Source: Novosphingopyxis iocasae (GTDB lineage: Bacteria > Pseudomonadota > Alphaproteobacteria > Sphingomonadales > Sphingomonadaceae). Taken from it: a DNA stretch of 64,000 nucleotides. The notes beneath the pieces were generated by a model. It saw only the letters and a list, made by a program, of their open reading frames with translations. It was not told where the DNA came from and ran no database searches. Below, piece by piece: positions 1 through 8,525 of this stretch (the stretch's first letter is position 1; the number at the start of each line of letters is the position of its first letter). The DNA is taken from the NCBI RefSeq assembly GCF_014334095.1, contig NZ_CP060495.1, positions 2,976,501 through 3,040,500 of the forward strand. The letters run 5' to 3'. Both the position numbers and the translations under genes were made by a program.

Positions 1-545
1 GCGATCAGGTGCCGTTCGTCGATGCCCGCTTCGCGCAACCGGGCTGCGCCGCCCAGATCGGGCAAATCGATCACGAACAGCGCCGTCTCCACCACCGCGC
101 CTGCGCCGCGCAGCAGCTCTACCGCTGCAAGCGCCGTGCCGCCAGTCGCGATCAGGTCATCCACCAGCAGCACGCGCTGGCCGGGCCGCACGGCATCGGC
201 ATGCATTTCAATCCGATCGGTGCCATATTCCAGCATATAGTCGATGCCCACGCGCTGGCCCGGCAACTTGCCCGGTTTGCGCAGCATGATTTTGCCAAGG
301 CCCAGTACGTAGGACAGGGCCGAGGCAATGATGAAGCCGCGCGCCTCGAGCCCTGCGATCAGATCATAGTCTTCCCCTTCGACCAGCGCGGCGAGCCGAT
401 CGATCGTCTGCCGGAACCCATCGCCATCAAGAAGCAGTGTGGAGATATCGCGAAACAGGATGCCGGGCTTGGGATGATCGGGAATGGTCCGCACTAGCGC
501 GGCGAGATCGGCGTTATCGGTCGCGGAGGCATCGGTCATCGGCAT
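1..545 (-). CDS. apt: Adenine phosphoribosyltransferase (3' end cut by window edge)
   Basis: Salvages adenine to AMP using PRPP in the cytoplasm. The frame reads leftward and has no stop before base 1, so the last few codons lie outside the window. About 181 codons are visible, close to the full family length. The PRPP-binding loop VLLVDDLIATGGT and the APT-type start HPKPGILFRDIS identify the family. Two in-frame ATGs lie at 545 and 539; a weak GGAA precedes the first. The gene is divergent from the DUF2975 operon. Confidence 0.93.
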   Translation of the reverse strand, partial: MPMTDASATDNADLAALVRTIPDHPKPGILFRDISTLLLDGDGFRQTIDRLAALVEGEDYDLIAGLEARGFIIASALSYVLGLGKIMLRKPGKLPGQRVGIDYMLEYGTDRIEMHADAVRPGQRVLLVDDLIATGGTALAAVELLRGAGAVVETALFVIDLPDLGGAARLREAGIDERHLI

Positions 546-626
546 CTATTCCGGCGTCGGGAGAGGAGCTTTCGTGAAGCCGCACGCCCCGCGCCTGTCA
601 AGCGAAGCGATGGAGCCACGTCCTGC

Positions 627-702
627 ACGATATCGTAATTCGATAAATCCGCTTGCCAGCCTGTGAGATAAGATATATCGAAAATCAATAAGTGATTTAT
701 CG
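627..702. promoter_or_regulatory. Dyad-rich control region of the DUF2975/XRE operon
   Basis: The apt-DUF2975 gap is AT-rich compared with its surroundings. It holds a perfect palindrome ACGATATCGT (627-636) and a perfect 9-bp inverted pair, CGATAAATC (641-649) with GATTTATCG (694-702). Further ATATCG-like half-sites lie near 673-680. The last arm touches the GGAGGA ribosome site of the DUF2975 gene. Repeated TATCG half-sites suggest operators for the XRE protein encoded two genes downstream, which would make the operon self-regulated. That link is inference. Confidence 0.45.
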
Positions 703-711
703 GAGGACAAT

Positions 712-1242
712 ATGAACGAACCCATGAACGACGGTGTTCTAAAGGCTGCCGCCATCATCATCCTGATCTTTCGCACGCTGATGTGGATTGCGTTCGGTGC
801 GCTCCTGATCCTTCTTCCGGTCCTGTGGATCTATGGCGGCAATTTCGACAGCGAGATCCTGAAGGCCGGTGCAGACTCGTCCGATCCGATGATAAAGATG
901 ATGATAAGCGTCGTGATGGCAGGGGCGGCTGCGGTGATCTTCCTTTTCATTCGTTTCCTCACCGAACTGCAGGGCATCGTTGCATCGGTGGGGCAGGGCG
1001 ATCCGTTCGCACGGGAAAATGCGCGGCGGTTACGGCGCATGGCTTGGCTCGCACTGGCGATGGAAGTGGGTGCCGTCGTGCTGGGGCTGATGGGCCTGTG
1101 GGCGGCCGCTTATTCAGACAAGATCGATATCGATTTCGACATTTCGGTTACAGGCATCCTACTCATCTTACTTTTGTTCGTGCTGGCCCGGGTGTTCGAG
1201 CGCGGCGCGGACATGCGCGAGGAAATCGAGGCCACGGTCTAA
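712..1242 (+). CDS. DUF2975 family membrane protein
   Basis: A 176-residue inner-membrane protein with about four hydrophobic segments (roughly residues 10-40, 63-85, 108-130 and 144-162). The pattern VGQGDPFARENARRLRRMAW between the second and third segments is typical of DUF2975. The family has no established biochemical role but is usually encoded next to a small HTH_XRE regulator, as here. A GGAGGA site lies 6 bases before the ATG. Its TAA overlaps the ATG of the regulator, which indicates translational coupling. Confidence 0.85.
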   Translation: MNEPMNDGVLKAAAIIILIFRTLMWIAFGALLILLPVLWIYGGNFDSEILKAGADSSDPMIKMMISVVMAGAAAVIFLFIRFLTELQGIVASVGQGDPFARENARRLRRMAWLALAMEVGAVVLGLMGLWAAAYSDKIDIDFDISVTGILLILLLFVLARVFERGADMREEIEATV

Positions 1243-1445
1243 TGGCAATTCAAGTGCGCCTCGATGATCTTCTGCACGAGCGGCGGATGACGCTGACCGA
1301 ATTGGCTGACCGCGTTGGAATCACGCTTGCTAATCTGTCGATCCTGAAGACGGGCAAGGCCAAAGCTGTGCGTTTTTCAACGCTGGAGGCAATTTGCGAT
1401 GCGTTGGATTGTCAGCCGGGTGATCTTTTGATATATTCGCGCTAA
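1242..1445 (+). CDS. Small XRE/Cro-type HTH regulator paired with DUF2975
   Basis: A 67-residue protein consisting almost entirely of one helix-turn-helix. Key parts are MTLTELADRVGITLANLSIL (turn and recognition helix) and the closing LEAICDALDCQPGDLLIY typical of small XRE regulators. The start overlaps the DUF2975 stop (TAATG). It probably controls its own operon through the dyads at 627-702, by analogy with other DUF2975/XRE pairs. No ligand or sensor domain is present. Confidence 0.88.
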   Translation: MAIQVRLDDLLHERRMTLTELADRVGITLANLSILKTGKAKAVRFSTLEAICDALDCQPGDLLIYSR

Positions 1446-1456
1446 GGGAGAATAGC

Positions 1457-1579
1457 ATGCCGAAACTTGGTGTTTTGTTGCTCGCGGGGGCTCTGCTCGG
1501 CCTTGCTGGTTGTGCGGAACAGAGCGAGAGCGGACAGAAGGAGAAGCCGACCTACTCCATCCCCGTGCCACTGGCCTGA
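1457..1579 (+). CDS. Tiny lipoprotein (40 aa)
   Basis: A very short frame, MPKLGVLLLAGALLGLAGC followed by a hydrophilic tail of 21 residues. The N-terminus is a complete lipoprotein signal with lipobox LAGC at residue 19, so the mature peptide would be about 22 residues on a lipid anchor. An AGGGAG site sits 7 bases before the ATG, 11 bases after the XRE stop, and a terminator follows 25 bases after the stop. It is therefore the third gene of the DUF2975 operon. Function unknown. Confidence 0.7.
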   Translation: MPKLGVLLLAGALLGLAGCAEQSESGQKEKPTYSIPVPLA

Positions 1580-1603
1580 GCGACTTCGCTTTCGCAAGCT
1601 ATT

Positions 1604-1632
1604 AAGGCGGCCCCGCGGGAGCCGCCTTTTTT
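1604..1632 (+). terminator. Rho-independent terminator of the DUF2975 operon
   Basis: AAGGCGGC (1604-1611) pairs with GCCGCCTT (1621-1628), followed by a T run to 1632. Confidence 0.85.
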
Positions 1633-1674
1633 GTGCCCGAAGCCGGGCGCGCCTTGCGGGTCGCGGGCCCAATA

Positions 1675-1710
1675 AAAAAGGCGGTCTCCACCGGGGAGAC
1701 CGCCCTTTTT
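1675..1710 (-). terminator. Terminator after rplL, symmetric enough to work both ways
   Basis: A perfect 10-bp stem, GGCGGTCTCC (1680-1689) with GGAGACCGCC (1695-1704), is flanked by A5 on one side and T5 on the other. It ends rplJL transcription on the minus strand. rpoB does not follow rplL here. Confidence 0.88.
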
Positions 1711-1745
1711 CGTAATCATGTTCCGGCCCGGGAGGCCGGAGCTAA

Positions 1746-2126
1746 TTACTTCAGCTCGACGGTGCCGCCAGCTGCTTCGATCTTGCTCTTGATCTCTTCG
1801 GCTTCGGCCTTGTTCACGCCTTCCTTGATCGGCTTGGGCGCGCCTTCGACGAGAGCCTTGGCATCGGTGAGGCCCAGGCCGGTGATGGCGCGGACTTCCT
1901 TGATGACCTGGATCTTCTTGCCACCGTCGCCGGTGAGAACCACGTCGAACTCGTCCTTTTCTTCAGCAGCGGCTTCACCGCCACCGGCTGCCGGGGCCGC
2001 AACGGCCACGGCTGCGGACGCGGACACGCCCCACTTCTCTTCGAGGGCCTTGGAAAGCTCGGCGGCTTCCAGGACGGTGAGTTCGCTCAGCTGTTCTACG
2101 AGCTTTTCGATGTCTGCCATGTTCAA
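1746..2126 (-). CDS. rplL: 50S ribosomal protein L7/L12
   Basis: A 126-residue stalk protein that recruits translation GTPases to the ribosome. The N-terminal dimerisation part ([20 protein letters not shown]), an Ala/Gly/Glu hinge near residues 45-58 and the C-terminal domain with [19 protein letters not shown] are all present. The C-terminus GGTVELK is typical. The visible frame opens with MNMADIEK; the true start may be the second ATG, giving MADIEK. It lies about 70 bases after rplJ and is followed by a strong terminator. Confidence 0.98.
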   Translation of the reverse strand: MNMADIEKLVEQLSELTVLEAAELSKALEEKWGVSASAAVAVAAPAAGGGEAAAEEKDEFDVVLTGDGGKKIQVIKEVRAITGLGLTDAKALVEGAPKPIKEGVNKAEAEEIKSKIEAAGGTVELK

Positions 2127-2195
2127 TACGCTCCGTTTTTCTAATCTATCTACGCCGCTGCCAGAAGGGCAGCCGGCTTTGGTTCAATGGTAGTT

Positions 2196-2711
2196 TTATG
2201 CGGCTTCCTTGGCGCCATAGGCACCGAAGACGCGGGCCAGCTGGCCGGCCGGCTCGGCGACGACGCGGGCGATCTTGGTTGCCGGAGCCTGGATGAGGCC
2301 GACGATCGTTCCACGCAGTTCATCGAGCGAGGGCATGGACGCCAGGGCTTTGACACCGTCCGCATCGAGCAAGGTCTCACCCATCGCACCGCCGACAATT
2401 TCAAGCTTGTCGTTGGTTTTGGCGAACTCGATCGCAACCTTGGCGGCAGCGACAGGGTCCGACGATGTGGCGAGCGCCGTCGGACCGGTCAGCATGTCGC
2501 TGATCTGGCCGTAGGGCGTTCCGTCGAGAGCGATACGGGCAAGGCGGTTCTTGGCGACCTTGTAGCTGGCGCCGGCTTCACGCATCTGAGAGCGCAGTTC
2601 GGTGGACGCTGCCACCGTAAGCCCCAGATTGCGCGTGACGACGACCACGGCAGCATCGTTGAACGTGGCGTTCAGCGATTCAACCGACTCGGTCTTTTCA
2701 GCACGGTTCAT
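2196..2711 (-). CDS. rplJ: 50S ribosomal protein L10
   Basis: A 171-residue protein that anchors L7/L12 dimers to 23S rRNA. The start [17 protein letters not shown] is preceded by AAGGAG seven bases upstream, so I prefer it over in-frame upstream starts that would add up to 16 residues. The conserved [12 protein letters not shown] segment and the C-terminal helix that binds L7/L12 are present. It is the first gene of an rplJ-rplL unit separated from rplKA by about 5 kb. Confidence 0.97.
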   Translation of the reverse strand: MNRAEKTESVESLNATFNDAAVVVVTRNLGLTVAASTELRSQMREAGASYKVAKNRLARIALDGTPYGQISDMLTGPTALATSSDPVAAAKVAIEFAKTNDKLEIVGGAMGETLLDADGVKALASMPSLDELRGTIVGLIQAPATKIARVVAEPAGQLARVFGAYGAKEAA

Positions 2712-2978
2712 GCTTTTCTCCTTGTCCATGAAGAGCCGATCGGAACCGGTTCTCCACACGCGAAAATCGAACAGGGCAGCGGGCCGCCCGGCTCGTTACG
2801 ATATGTCCGTGGGGAAAAGGTGAGCCACGCGCCGCCGCGAAGAACGGGATGCGATGGCAGGGGCGGCGGTGCCGCGCCCAAATTTCAACTGTCCCCGTCT
2901 AGGCTGGAAATTAAGCCCCCCAAATCAGGGGCACCGGCTGTCTCGGACGGTGAGCGACCGGCAGAGCCGATCAGTCGG
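2712..2978 (-). promoter_or_regulatory. Long rplJ leader, probable L10 autoregulatory region
   Basis: About 265 bases of transcribed leader are expected between the promoter at 2985-3012 and the rplJ start. L10 leaders bind the L10-L12 complex and repress translation in many bacteria. A short GCCCC/GGGGC stem lies at 2915-2932, and the rest is GC-rich and could fold further. I could not confirm the conserved L10 leader consensus by eye. No gene is visible in this stretch on either strand. Confidence 0.4.
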
Positions 2979-2984
2979 GGCGGG

Positions 2985-3012
2985 TAATTAGCGTTCGGCG
3001 CGGTAAAGTCAA
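2985..3012 (-). promoter_or_regulatory. Putative rplJ promoter
   Basis: Reading leftward, TTGACT (3012-3007) is followed after 16 bp by TAATTA (2990-2985). This is the best sigma-70-like pair in the region between the divergent rplJ and SDR genes. Confidence 0.6.
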
Positions 3013-3137
3013 GCGCAGCTCCGTAGGACTGCCCGCCCACCGAACCTATGTTGAATGGAAAAATGCGCGGGCGGCGCGAACTGCGCAAGGCGGCGGACGT
3101 TGCCCTTTCCGAACCCCTGAAGGAAAGGCACGCACTC

Positions 3138-4007
3138 ATGAGCGACAAGCATCAGTTCATCGAGCCCATCGACGAAGAGCCCCGGATGCCGGGCTCCGAA
3201 GCGGACATGGATGACAAGCCGGAATGGCGTCCACGTTATGCCGGTTCCGACCGGCTGAAGGGCAAGACCGCGATCGTTACCGGCGCGGACAGCGGCATCG
3301 GCCGCGCGGTTGCCGCACTCTTCGCGCGCGAAGGCGCCGATATCGCGATCGTCTATTATGCCGAAGAGGAAAGCGAGGACGCGCGCCGAAGCAAGAAAAT
3401 CGTCGAAGAAGAAGGACGCAAGGCGATCCTCCTGCGCGGTGATCTCGGCGACAGCGATTTCGCGCGCGACGTGATTCAGCAAGTGATGGATGAGTTCGGC
3501 CAGCTGGACCTGCTGATCAACATCGCGGGCGAACAGCATCCGGATTACAAGCTAGAGGATATTACGGAAGAGCAGCTGCGCCGGACCTTCCAGTCCAACA
3601 TCTTTTCCATGTTCTTCCTCACCCAGGCCGCACTGCCGCACATGAAAAAGGGCGCGGCGATCGTGAACTGCACCAGCGTCACCATGTATCAGGGGCAGCC
3701 GATCCTGCTCGATTACAGTTCGACCAAGGGGGCGATCACCGCTTTCACGCGCTCGCTGAGCCAGAATGTGATGGACCGCGGCATTCGCGTGAACGCCGTG
3801 GCGCCCGGCCCGATCTGGACGCCGCTCAACCCCTATGGCGGTCAGCCGCCGGAAGAAATGGACGATTTCGGTGAAGACACCCCCATGGGGCGTTTCGGCC
3901 AACCCAATGAGGTGGCGCCGAGCTTCCTGTTCCTGGCTTGCGAGGATGCCAGCTATATGAGCGGCCAGGTGCTCCACCCGAACGGCGGCATGATCGTTCA
4001 GAGCTGA
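3138..4007 (+). CDS. SDR family oxidoreductase (YghA/GSP39-like)
   Basis: A 289-residue classical short-chain dehydrogenase that should use NAD(P). It has an N-terminal tail of about 45 residues, then the cofactor motif TGADSGIGRA. NIAGEQH stands where the NNAG motif is expected. A catalytic Ser in NCTSVTMYQG and YSSTKGA (the YxxxK element) follow. The N-terminal extension with the EPRMPGSEADM segment is typical of the YghA / general-stress-protein-39 branch. The start MSDKHQF is preceded by AAGGAAAGG. Substrate is unknown, and the family is often linked to stress conditions. Confidence 0.88.
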   Translation: MSDKHQFIEPIDEEPRMPGSEADMDDKPEWRPRYAGSDRLKGKTAIVTGADSGIGRAVAALFAREGADIAIVYYAEEESEDARRSKKIVEEEGRKAILLRGDLGDSDFARDVIQQVMDEFGQLDLLINIAGEQHPDYKLEDITEEQLRRTFQSNIFSMFFLTQAALPHMKKGAAIVNCTSVTMYQGQPILLDYSSTKGAITAFTRSLSQNVMDRGIRVNAVAPGPIWTPLNPYGGQPPEEMDDFGEDTPMGRFGQPNEVAPSFLFLACEDASYMSGQVLHPNGGMIVQS

Positions 4008-4028
4008 CGCGGTTCCCGATAAGCCCGC

Positions 4029-4056
4029 GACCGCGTCGTCACCCGGCGACGCGGTC
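4029..4056. terminator. Hairpin between convergent SDR and bioA
   Basis: A perfect 10-bp stem, GACCGCGTCG (4029-4038) with CGACGCGGTC (4047-4056), has an 8-base loop that contains the bioA stop codon. There is no T tract, so it may slow RNA polymerase or protect RNA ends rather than act as a classic terminator. Confidence 0.4.
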
Positions 4057-5289
4057 GATCACTTCGTCGATCGCTGTGTAAACCGCATCGAGCTGCTCCT
4101 CGCTTATGCAATAAGGCGGCATCACATAGACCGTGTTGCCCAGCGGACGCAGCAGCACGCCGCGTTCGCGGAACATTGCCAGCATGGTGGGCGCAAGGTT
4201 GGATAGATAGCCTTCCGCCGCGCCGACTTCGAAGGCTGCGATGGTGCCGATCTGCCGGGGATTGCGTGCCGCCGGGTGCCGCGCGAGCGTGGCCAGCCGC
4301 GTGACCTGCCGCCGGGACAGCGTGGCGATGCGCTCTCGCACCGGCTCCTCGCGCCAGATCGCGAGGTTGGCATTGGCCGCGGCGCAGGCGATCGGATTGG
4401 CGGTGTAGCTCGATGAGTGAAAGAACATGCGCCCGCGATCCTGGCTGTAATGCGCCTCGTAGATCGGCTCGCTCGCCATCGTCACCGCAAGCGGGATCGC
4501 GCCGCCGGTGAGGCCCTTGGAGAGGCAGAGGATGTCGGGCACAACCCCGGCTTGTTCGCAAGCCAGCAGCGTGCCGGTGCGGCCCCAGCCGGTCATTACC
4601 TCATCGGCGATGAATAGCGTGCCGTGCCGTGCGCAGATGCGGGCCATTTCCGCCAGGGTATCCGCACCATATGTCAGCATGCCGCCCGCGCCGAGCAGCA
4701 GCGGCTCGACGATGAAAGCGGCGGCACCTTCGCGGCAGGCGGCATCAAGCGCGTCCAGCGCCGCCTGCTCCGCGCCCGTGGCGGGAAAAGGGATGGAGGT
4801 GACGTCGAACAGCAGCGGCTGATAGGCGCGGTTGAACGCGCCGCGCGCGCCGACCGACATCGTGCCGATCGTATCGCCATGATAGCCATGGTCCATCACG
4901 ACGATGCGGTGCCGGTCCTCGCCTCGATGCAGCCAGTAGCCGAGCGCCATCTTCAGCGCGACTTCGACGCTGGTAGAGCCCGAGTCGGAGAAGAACACGC
5001 GCGTCAGGCTGTCCGGCATGATGGCGCGCAAACCCGCCGCGAGGGTCTCGGCAGGCTCGTGCGTCCAGCCCGCAAAAATAATCTGATCCAGCCGCGCGGC
5101 CTGATCGGCGATGGCGGCGGCGATGCGCGGGTTGGCATGGCCGTGCGTCGTCACCCACCAGGATGAGATCGCGTCGATCATCTCTGCGCCGCCCTCCAGA
5201 TGCAACACCGCACCTTTGGCGGAGGCGACCTGCGGGATCGGCTCGCCGAGACCATGCTGCGTGAACGGGTGCCAGATGGAGGAGGTCAC
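4039..5289 (-). CDS. bioA: Adenosylmethionine-8-amino-7-oxononanoate aminotransferase
   Basis: A 416-residue PLP enzyme that converts KAPA to DAPA in biotin synthesis, with SAM as amino donor. The N-terminal WHPFTQ is the BioA hallmark. The PLP-binding Asp is in LFIADEVMTGWGRTG (about residue 229) and the Schiff-base lysine is K258 in LSKGLTGG. The start is GTG, sharing a GTGA overlap with the bioD stop, so the two are translationally coupled. It is the last gene of bioF-bioD-bioA. Confidence 0.97.
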   Translation of the reverse strand: MTSSIWHPFTQHGLGEPIPQVASAKGAVLHLEGGAEMIDAISSWWVTTHGHANPRIAAAIADQAARLDQIIFAGWTHEPAETLAAGLRAIMPDSLTRVFFSDSGSTSVEVALKMALGYWLHRGEDRHRIVVMDHGYHGDTIGTMSVGARGAFNRAYQPLLFDVTSIPFPATGAEQAALDALDAACREGAAAFIVEPLLLGAGGMLTYGADTLAEMARICARHGTLFIADEVMTGWGRTGTLLACEQAGVVPDILCLSKGLTGGAIPLAVTMASEPIYEAHYSQDRGRMFFHSSSYTANPIACAAANANLAIWREEPVRERIATLSRRQVTRLATLARHPAARNPRQIGTIAAFEVGAAEGYLSNLAPTMLAMFRERGVLLRPLGNTVYVMPPYCISEEQLDAVYTAIDEVIDRVAG

Positions 5290-5909
5290 GCGAACTGCGC
5301 CAGATCGAACGCATCCGCAAAGGCGGCGGCCAGAGTGTCAGGCGTCAGCGGATCGAGCATGGGCAGTCGACCCAGCCGCGCCACGCCGCTGATCGCGCAG
5401 ATGGTATCCTCGCTGTCCGGTTCCGGTTCGCCGATGAAGGCGATGCCGAGGATGGATACTTTGCGCGAAAGCAGGGCCTCAATGGTCAGCAGGCTGTGAT
5501 TGATCGTGCCGAGCGCGGTGCGCGCGACGATGATGGTGGGGGCTCCCCAACGCGCGAAGAGATCGGCGTAGAGCAGATCGCGCGTCACCGGTACCAGCGC
5601 GCCGCCCGCGCCCTCGACCACCAGCGGCCCCGCAATATCCGGCAAATCGAGCTGTGCCGGATCGATCGTCACGCCGTCGATCTCGGCCGCGCGATGCGGC
5701 GAGCAGGGCGTGGTGAGACGGTAAGCCTCGGGCAGAATCTTGTCTTTTGGCACACCCAAGGCGGCAACGCGGCCGCTGTCGCTGCCGTCGTCGAGGCCCG
5801 CCTGTACCGGCTTCCAGTAATGCGCCCCCAGCGCAGCGGCGAGGCCCGCGGCGAAGACGGTCTTGCCGATGTCGGTATCGGTACCGGTGACGATGAGAGG
5901 GCGGTTCAT
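5286..5909 (-). CDS. bioD: Dethiobiotin synthetase
   Basis: A 207-residue ATP-dependent enzyme that closes the ureido ring on DAPA to give dethiobiotin. The P-loop GTDTDIGKT lies at residues 9-17, KPVQAG carries the conserved substrate lysine, and VVEGAGGALVPV is the BioD signature. The ATG overlaps the bioF stop as ATGA and the stop overlaps the bioA GTG. The longer upstream frame lies inside bioF and is not used. Confidence 0.96.
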   Translation of the reverse strand: MNRPLIVTGTDTDIGKTVFAAGLAAALGAHYWKPVQAGLDDGSDSGRVAALGVPKDKILPEAYRLTTPCSPHRAAEIDGVTIDPAQLDLPDIAGPLVVEGAGGALVPVTRDLLYADLFARWGAPTIIVARTALGTINHSLLTIEALLSRKVSILGIAFIGEPEPDSEDTICAISGVARLGRLPMLDPLTPDTLAAAFADAFDLAQFA

Positions 5910-7027
5910 AGAAGCTCCTTCAAGGTATCGGCCAGCGCGTGGATCGCGGCCTCGTCGGTGTTGAGCGTGATCGACACCCGCAACCGCGCGGTACCCGGTG
6001 GGACCGAGGGCGGGCGGATGCCGCGCACGTCGAAGCCGCGGGCCTGCAATGCAGCGGCGACGGTCATGCAATGGGTGTCGTCGCCCAGGATGATGGGCTG
6101 GATATGCGTTCCGCCTGGCGTGATGCCGAGCGGTGCGAAGGCGGTCTTTGCGGTGGCGATCAATGTCCGCAGGCGTGTCCGGCGCTCATCCGCCATCGCC
6201 GTCGCTGCCAGTGCCGCGCGCACGACCGCCGCCATGAGCGGGGAGGGGGCGGTGGAGAAAATGAAGCTGCGGCCCCGGTTGATCAGGAAATCGCGCAACG
6301 GCGCGGGCGCCAGGATCAGCGCACCTTCGCACCCCAAAGCCTTGCCGCAGGTGGCCAGCAGCACCGCGTTTTCGTGACCCTGTATCTCGGCAGCCAGCCC
6401 GCGCCCCTGCGGGCCGCATGCGCCGACGGCATGCGCCTCGTCGACCAGCAGCATGGTGCTCTCGCGTTCTGCCAATGCGGCGAACTCGGCGACCGGCGCT
6501 GTATCTCCGTCCATGCTGTAGAGCGTCTCGAACGCGATCCAGACGGTGCCGCGCCCGCCCTCGCGCCGCCACTCCGCGATCGCAGCCTCGGCGGCGGCCA
6601 CGTCATTATGCTCGAACGAGCGGGCCGGGGCGCGGGACAGCCGCATCCCCTCATGTGCGCTGGCGTGGATCAGCGCGTCGTAGAGAATCAGGTCATCCGG
6701 TTGCGGCAGCGTGGCGAACAGCAGGCTGTTGGCGGCAAATCCTGACCCAACATAGAGCGCCGATGGCGCGCCGAAGAAGCGCGCAGCCTCTTCTTCCAGC
6801 GCCTGATGTTCCGATCCGTGACCGCGCAGCAGCCGCGACCCGCCTGAGCCCAGCGGCACCCCGCGTTCGAGCGCAGCGATCGCCGCGCCGCGCAGAACGT
6901 CCGACCCAGCAAGGCCGAGATAGTCGTTGGACGAAAAGTCCCGGCCCGCGGGCAGGGCCAGCGTGCGGCGGCGGCCTGCCTGCTCCAGGCGCTGGATATC
7001 CTGCTGGTAGAAATCGAGAAATGTCAC
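5906..7027 (-). CDS. bioF: 8-amino-7-oxononanoate synthase
   Basis: A 373-residue PLP enzyme that condenses pimeloyl thioester with L-alanine to form KAPA. Conserved elements are FSSNDYLGLA near the N-terminus, GSGGSRLLRGH, the PLP aspartate in LLVDEAHAVG and the lysine in TCGKALG. I chose the GTG at 7027 (MTFLDFYQQ), because the longer frame would add about 53 non-conserved residues. Alpha-oxoamine synthases also include serine palmitoyltransferase, but the bioD-bioA neighbours fix this one as BioF. bioB is not in the window. Confidence 0.94.
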   Translation of the reverse strand: MTFLDFYQQDIQRLEQAGRRRTLALPAGRDFSSNDYLGLAGSDVLRGAAIAALERGVPLGSGGSRLLRGHGSEHQALEEEAARFFGAPSALYVGSGFAANSLLFATLPQPDDLILYDALIHASAHEGMRLSRAPARSFEHNDVAAAEAAIAEWRREGGRGTVWIAFETLYSMDGDTAPVAEFAALAERESTMLLVDEAHAVGACGPQGRGLAAEIQGHENAVLLATCGKALGCEGALILAPAPLRDFLINRGRSFIFSTAPSPLMAAVVRAALAATAMADERRTRLRTLIATAKTAFAPLGITPGGTHIQPIILGDDTHCMTVAAALQARGFDVRGIRPPSVPPGTARLRVSITLNTDEAAIHALADTLKELL

Positions 7028-7160
7028 GGCGGCACCGTCCCTAGGCGAGGCGAGCCGGGCTGCAAAGGCTTGCCGCGCCGGACGACTGCTAAGCCAGCCG
7101 GTGGAACGGCGGGCCCACCCATGCGTCCTCCATTTGTCTCTCCCAGCACAGGAAAATCCC

Positions 7161-7763
7161 ATGAAAGTTCTCATCGCCGGTGCCACCGGCCTTACCGGCC
7201 AGCGCGTCGTCCGCCAGTTGCTCGATGCCGGTCACCAGCCCGTCGCGCTCGTCCGCGATAGCTCCGATACCTCGGTGCTCGCCGATGGCTGTGAAACGCG
7301 CGACGGCGATCTCACCGATCTGGCGGACGATGTCTGCAAGGGCATGGACGCGGTAATTTTCGCCGCCGGATCGGGCGGCAGCACCAGCGCCGAAATGACC
7401 GACAAGGTGGACCGCGACGGTGCGATCGCCTTGATCGACTCCGCGAAGGCGGCGGACGTGAAACGCTTCGTGATGCTGAGCTCGCGCGGTGCGGAGAAAC
7501 CCGATCCGGACTCCAAGCTGTACCATTATCTGCAGGCCAAGCACGCGGCGGACGAGCATCTGAAAGCATCGAGCCTGACATATTCCATCGTCCGCCCGGT
7601 GACGCTGACGAAGGAAGACGGCAGCCGGGACATCCGCATGGGCGAAGACGTCGATATCGAGGGCAAAGCGGCGCGGGGCGACGTGGCGGCGGTTCTGGTG
7701 CGCGCGCTCGACGACGAGGCACTGAAGAACAAGGCCTATCTGATGGATTCCGCAGACACCTGA
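7161..7763 (+). CDS. NAD(P)-binding protein, atypical SDR
   Basis: A 200-residue Rossmann-fold protein. MKVLIAGATGLTGQRVVRQL is the GxxGxxG cofactor site, and MLSSRGAEKP and the later IVRPVTL are typical of atypical SDR (SDR_a5-like, NAD(P)H-binding) proteins. There is no complete catalytic triad for classical dehydrogenases, so it may be a reductase or a redox sensor. AGGA precedes the ATG. It is divergent from bioF and ends at a terminator. The substrate cannot be told from sequence. Confidence 0.85.
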   Translation: MKVLIAGATGLTGQRVVRQLLDAGHQPVALVRDSSDTSVLADGCETRDGDLTDLADDVCKGMDAVIFAAGSGGSTSAEMTDKVDRDGAIALIDSAKAADVKRFVMLSSRGAEKPDPDSKLYHYLQAKHAADEHLKASSLTYSIVRPVTLTKEDGSRDIRMGEDVDIEGKAARGDVAAVLVRALDDEALKNKAYLMDSADT

Positions 7764-7770
7764 TATGAAG

Positions 7771-7800
7771 AAGGCCGGGCGTCGCCGCCCGGCCTCTTTT
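7771..7800 (+). terminator. Rho-independent terminator
   Basis: AGGCCGGGC (7772-7780) pairs with GCCCGGCCT (7787-7795), followed by CTTTT. It also lies just past the 3' end of the convergent rplA. Confidence 0.8.
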
Positions 7801-7822
7801 CGATCTCAGATCGGTTTGGCGC

Positions 7823-8521
7823 TTATGCGCCGGGGACGTCGGCCAGATCGACCTTCACGCCCGGGCCCATGCTGCTGCTGAGCGAGACCTTGCGGACATA
7901 TTTGCCCTTGGAGCCGCTCGGCTTGGCCTTGGCGATCGCGTCGGTGAACGCGTCGAAGTTCTTGCGCAGCTCGGCATCGGGGAAGCTGGTCTTGCCCAGC
8001 GAACCGTGGATGATGCCGGCCTTTTCCACGCGGAACTGCACCTGACCGGCCTTGGCGGCCTTCACGGCGCCCTCGACATCGGGGGTGACGGTGCCAAGCT
8101 TCGGGTTCGGCATCAGGCCCTTGGGACCCAGCACCTTACCGAGGCGGCCGACGACGCCCATCATGTCCGGCGTCGCGATGACGCGGTCATAGTCGAGATT
8201 ACCGGCCTGCATGTCTTCCATCAGGTCTTCGGCGCCAACCTTGTCGGCACCCGCTGCGGTGGCCGCTTCGGCCTTGTCGCCGCGCGCGAACACGGCAACC
8301 TTCATCTCCTTGCCGGTGCCGGCGGGGAGCGAGACCATGCCGCGAACCATCTGGTCTGCGTGACGCGGATCGACGCCCAGGTTCATGGCGACCTCGACCG
8401 ACTCGTCGAACTTGGCGGTGGCGAGTTCCTTCACCAGCGCGATCGCTTCATCGACGCCGTAGAGCTTCTCGGCATCGACCTTGCCCTCAAGGGCCTTCTG
8501 CTTCTTCGTCTGCTTTGCCAT
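7823..8521 (-). CDS. rplA: 50S ribosomal protein L1
   Basis: A 232-residue protein of the L1 stalk involved in E-site tRNA release. Conserved parts are [40 protein letters not shown] and the C-terminal GPGVKVD. It starts 4 bases after rplK, so they are co-transcribed. L1 commonly represses the rplKA mRNA; I did not identify a binding-site mimic with certainty. Confidence 0.98.
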   Translation of the reverse strand: MAKQTKKQKALEGKVDAEKLYGVDEAIALVKELATAKFDESVEVAMNLGVDPRHADQMVRGMVSLPAGTGKEMKVAVFARGDKAEAATAAGADKVGAEDLMEDMQAGNLDYDRVIATPDMMGVVGRLGKVLGPKGLMPNPKLGTVTPDVEGAVKAAKAGQVQFRVEKAGIIHGSLGKTSFPDAELRKNFDAFTDAIAKAKPSGSKGKYVRKVSLSSSMGPGVKVDLADVPGA

Positions 8522-8525
8522 TATC

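Noticed and set aside
5906-7027. bioF as a serine palmitoyltransferase (same enzyme superfamily, sphingolipid pathway)
   Set aside because: It is translationally coupled to bioD and bioA, so KAPA synthase is far more likely.
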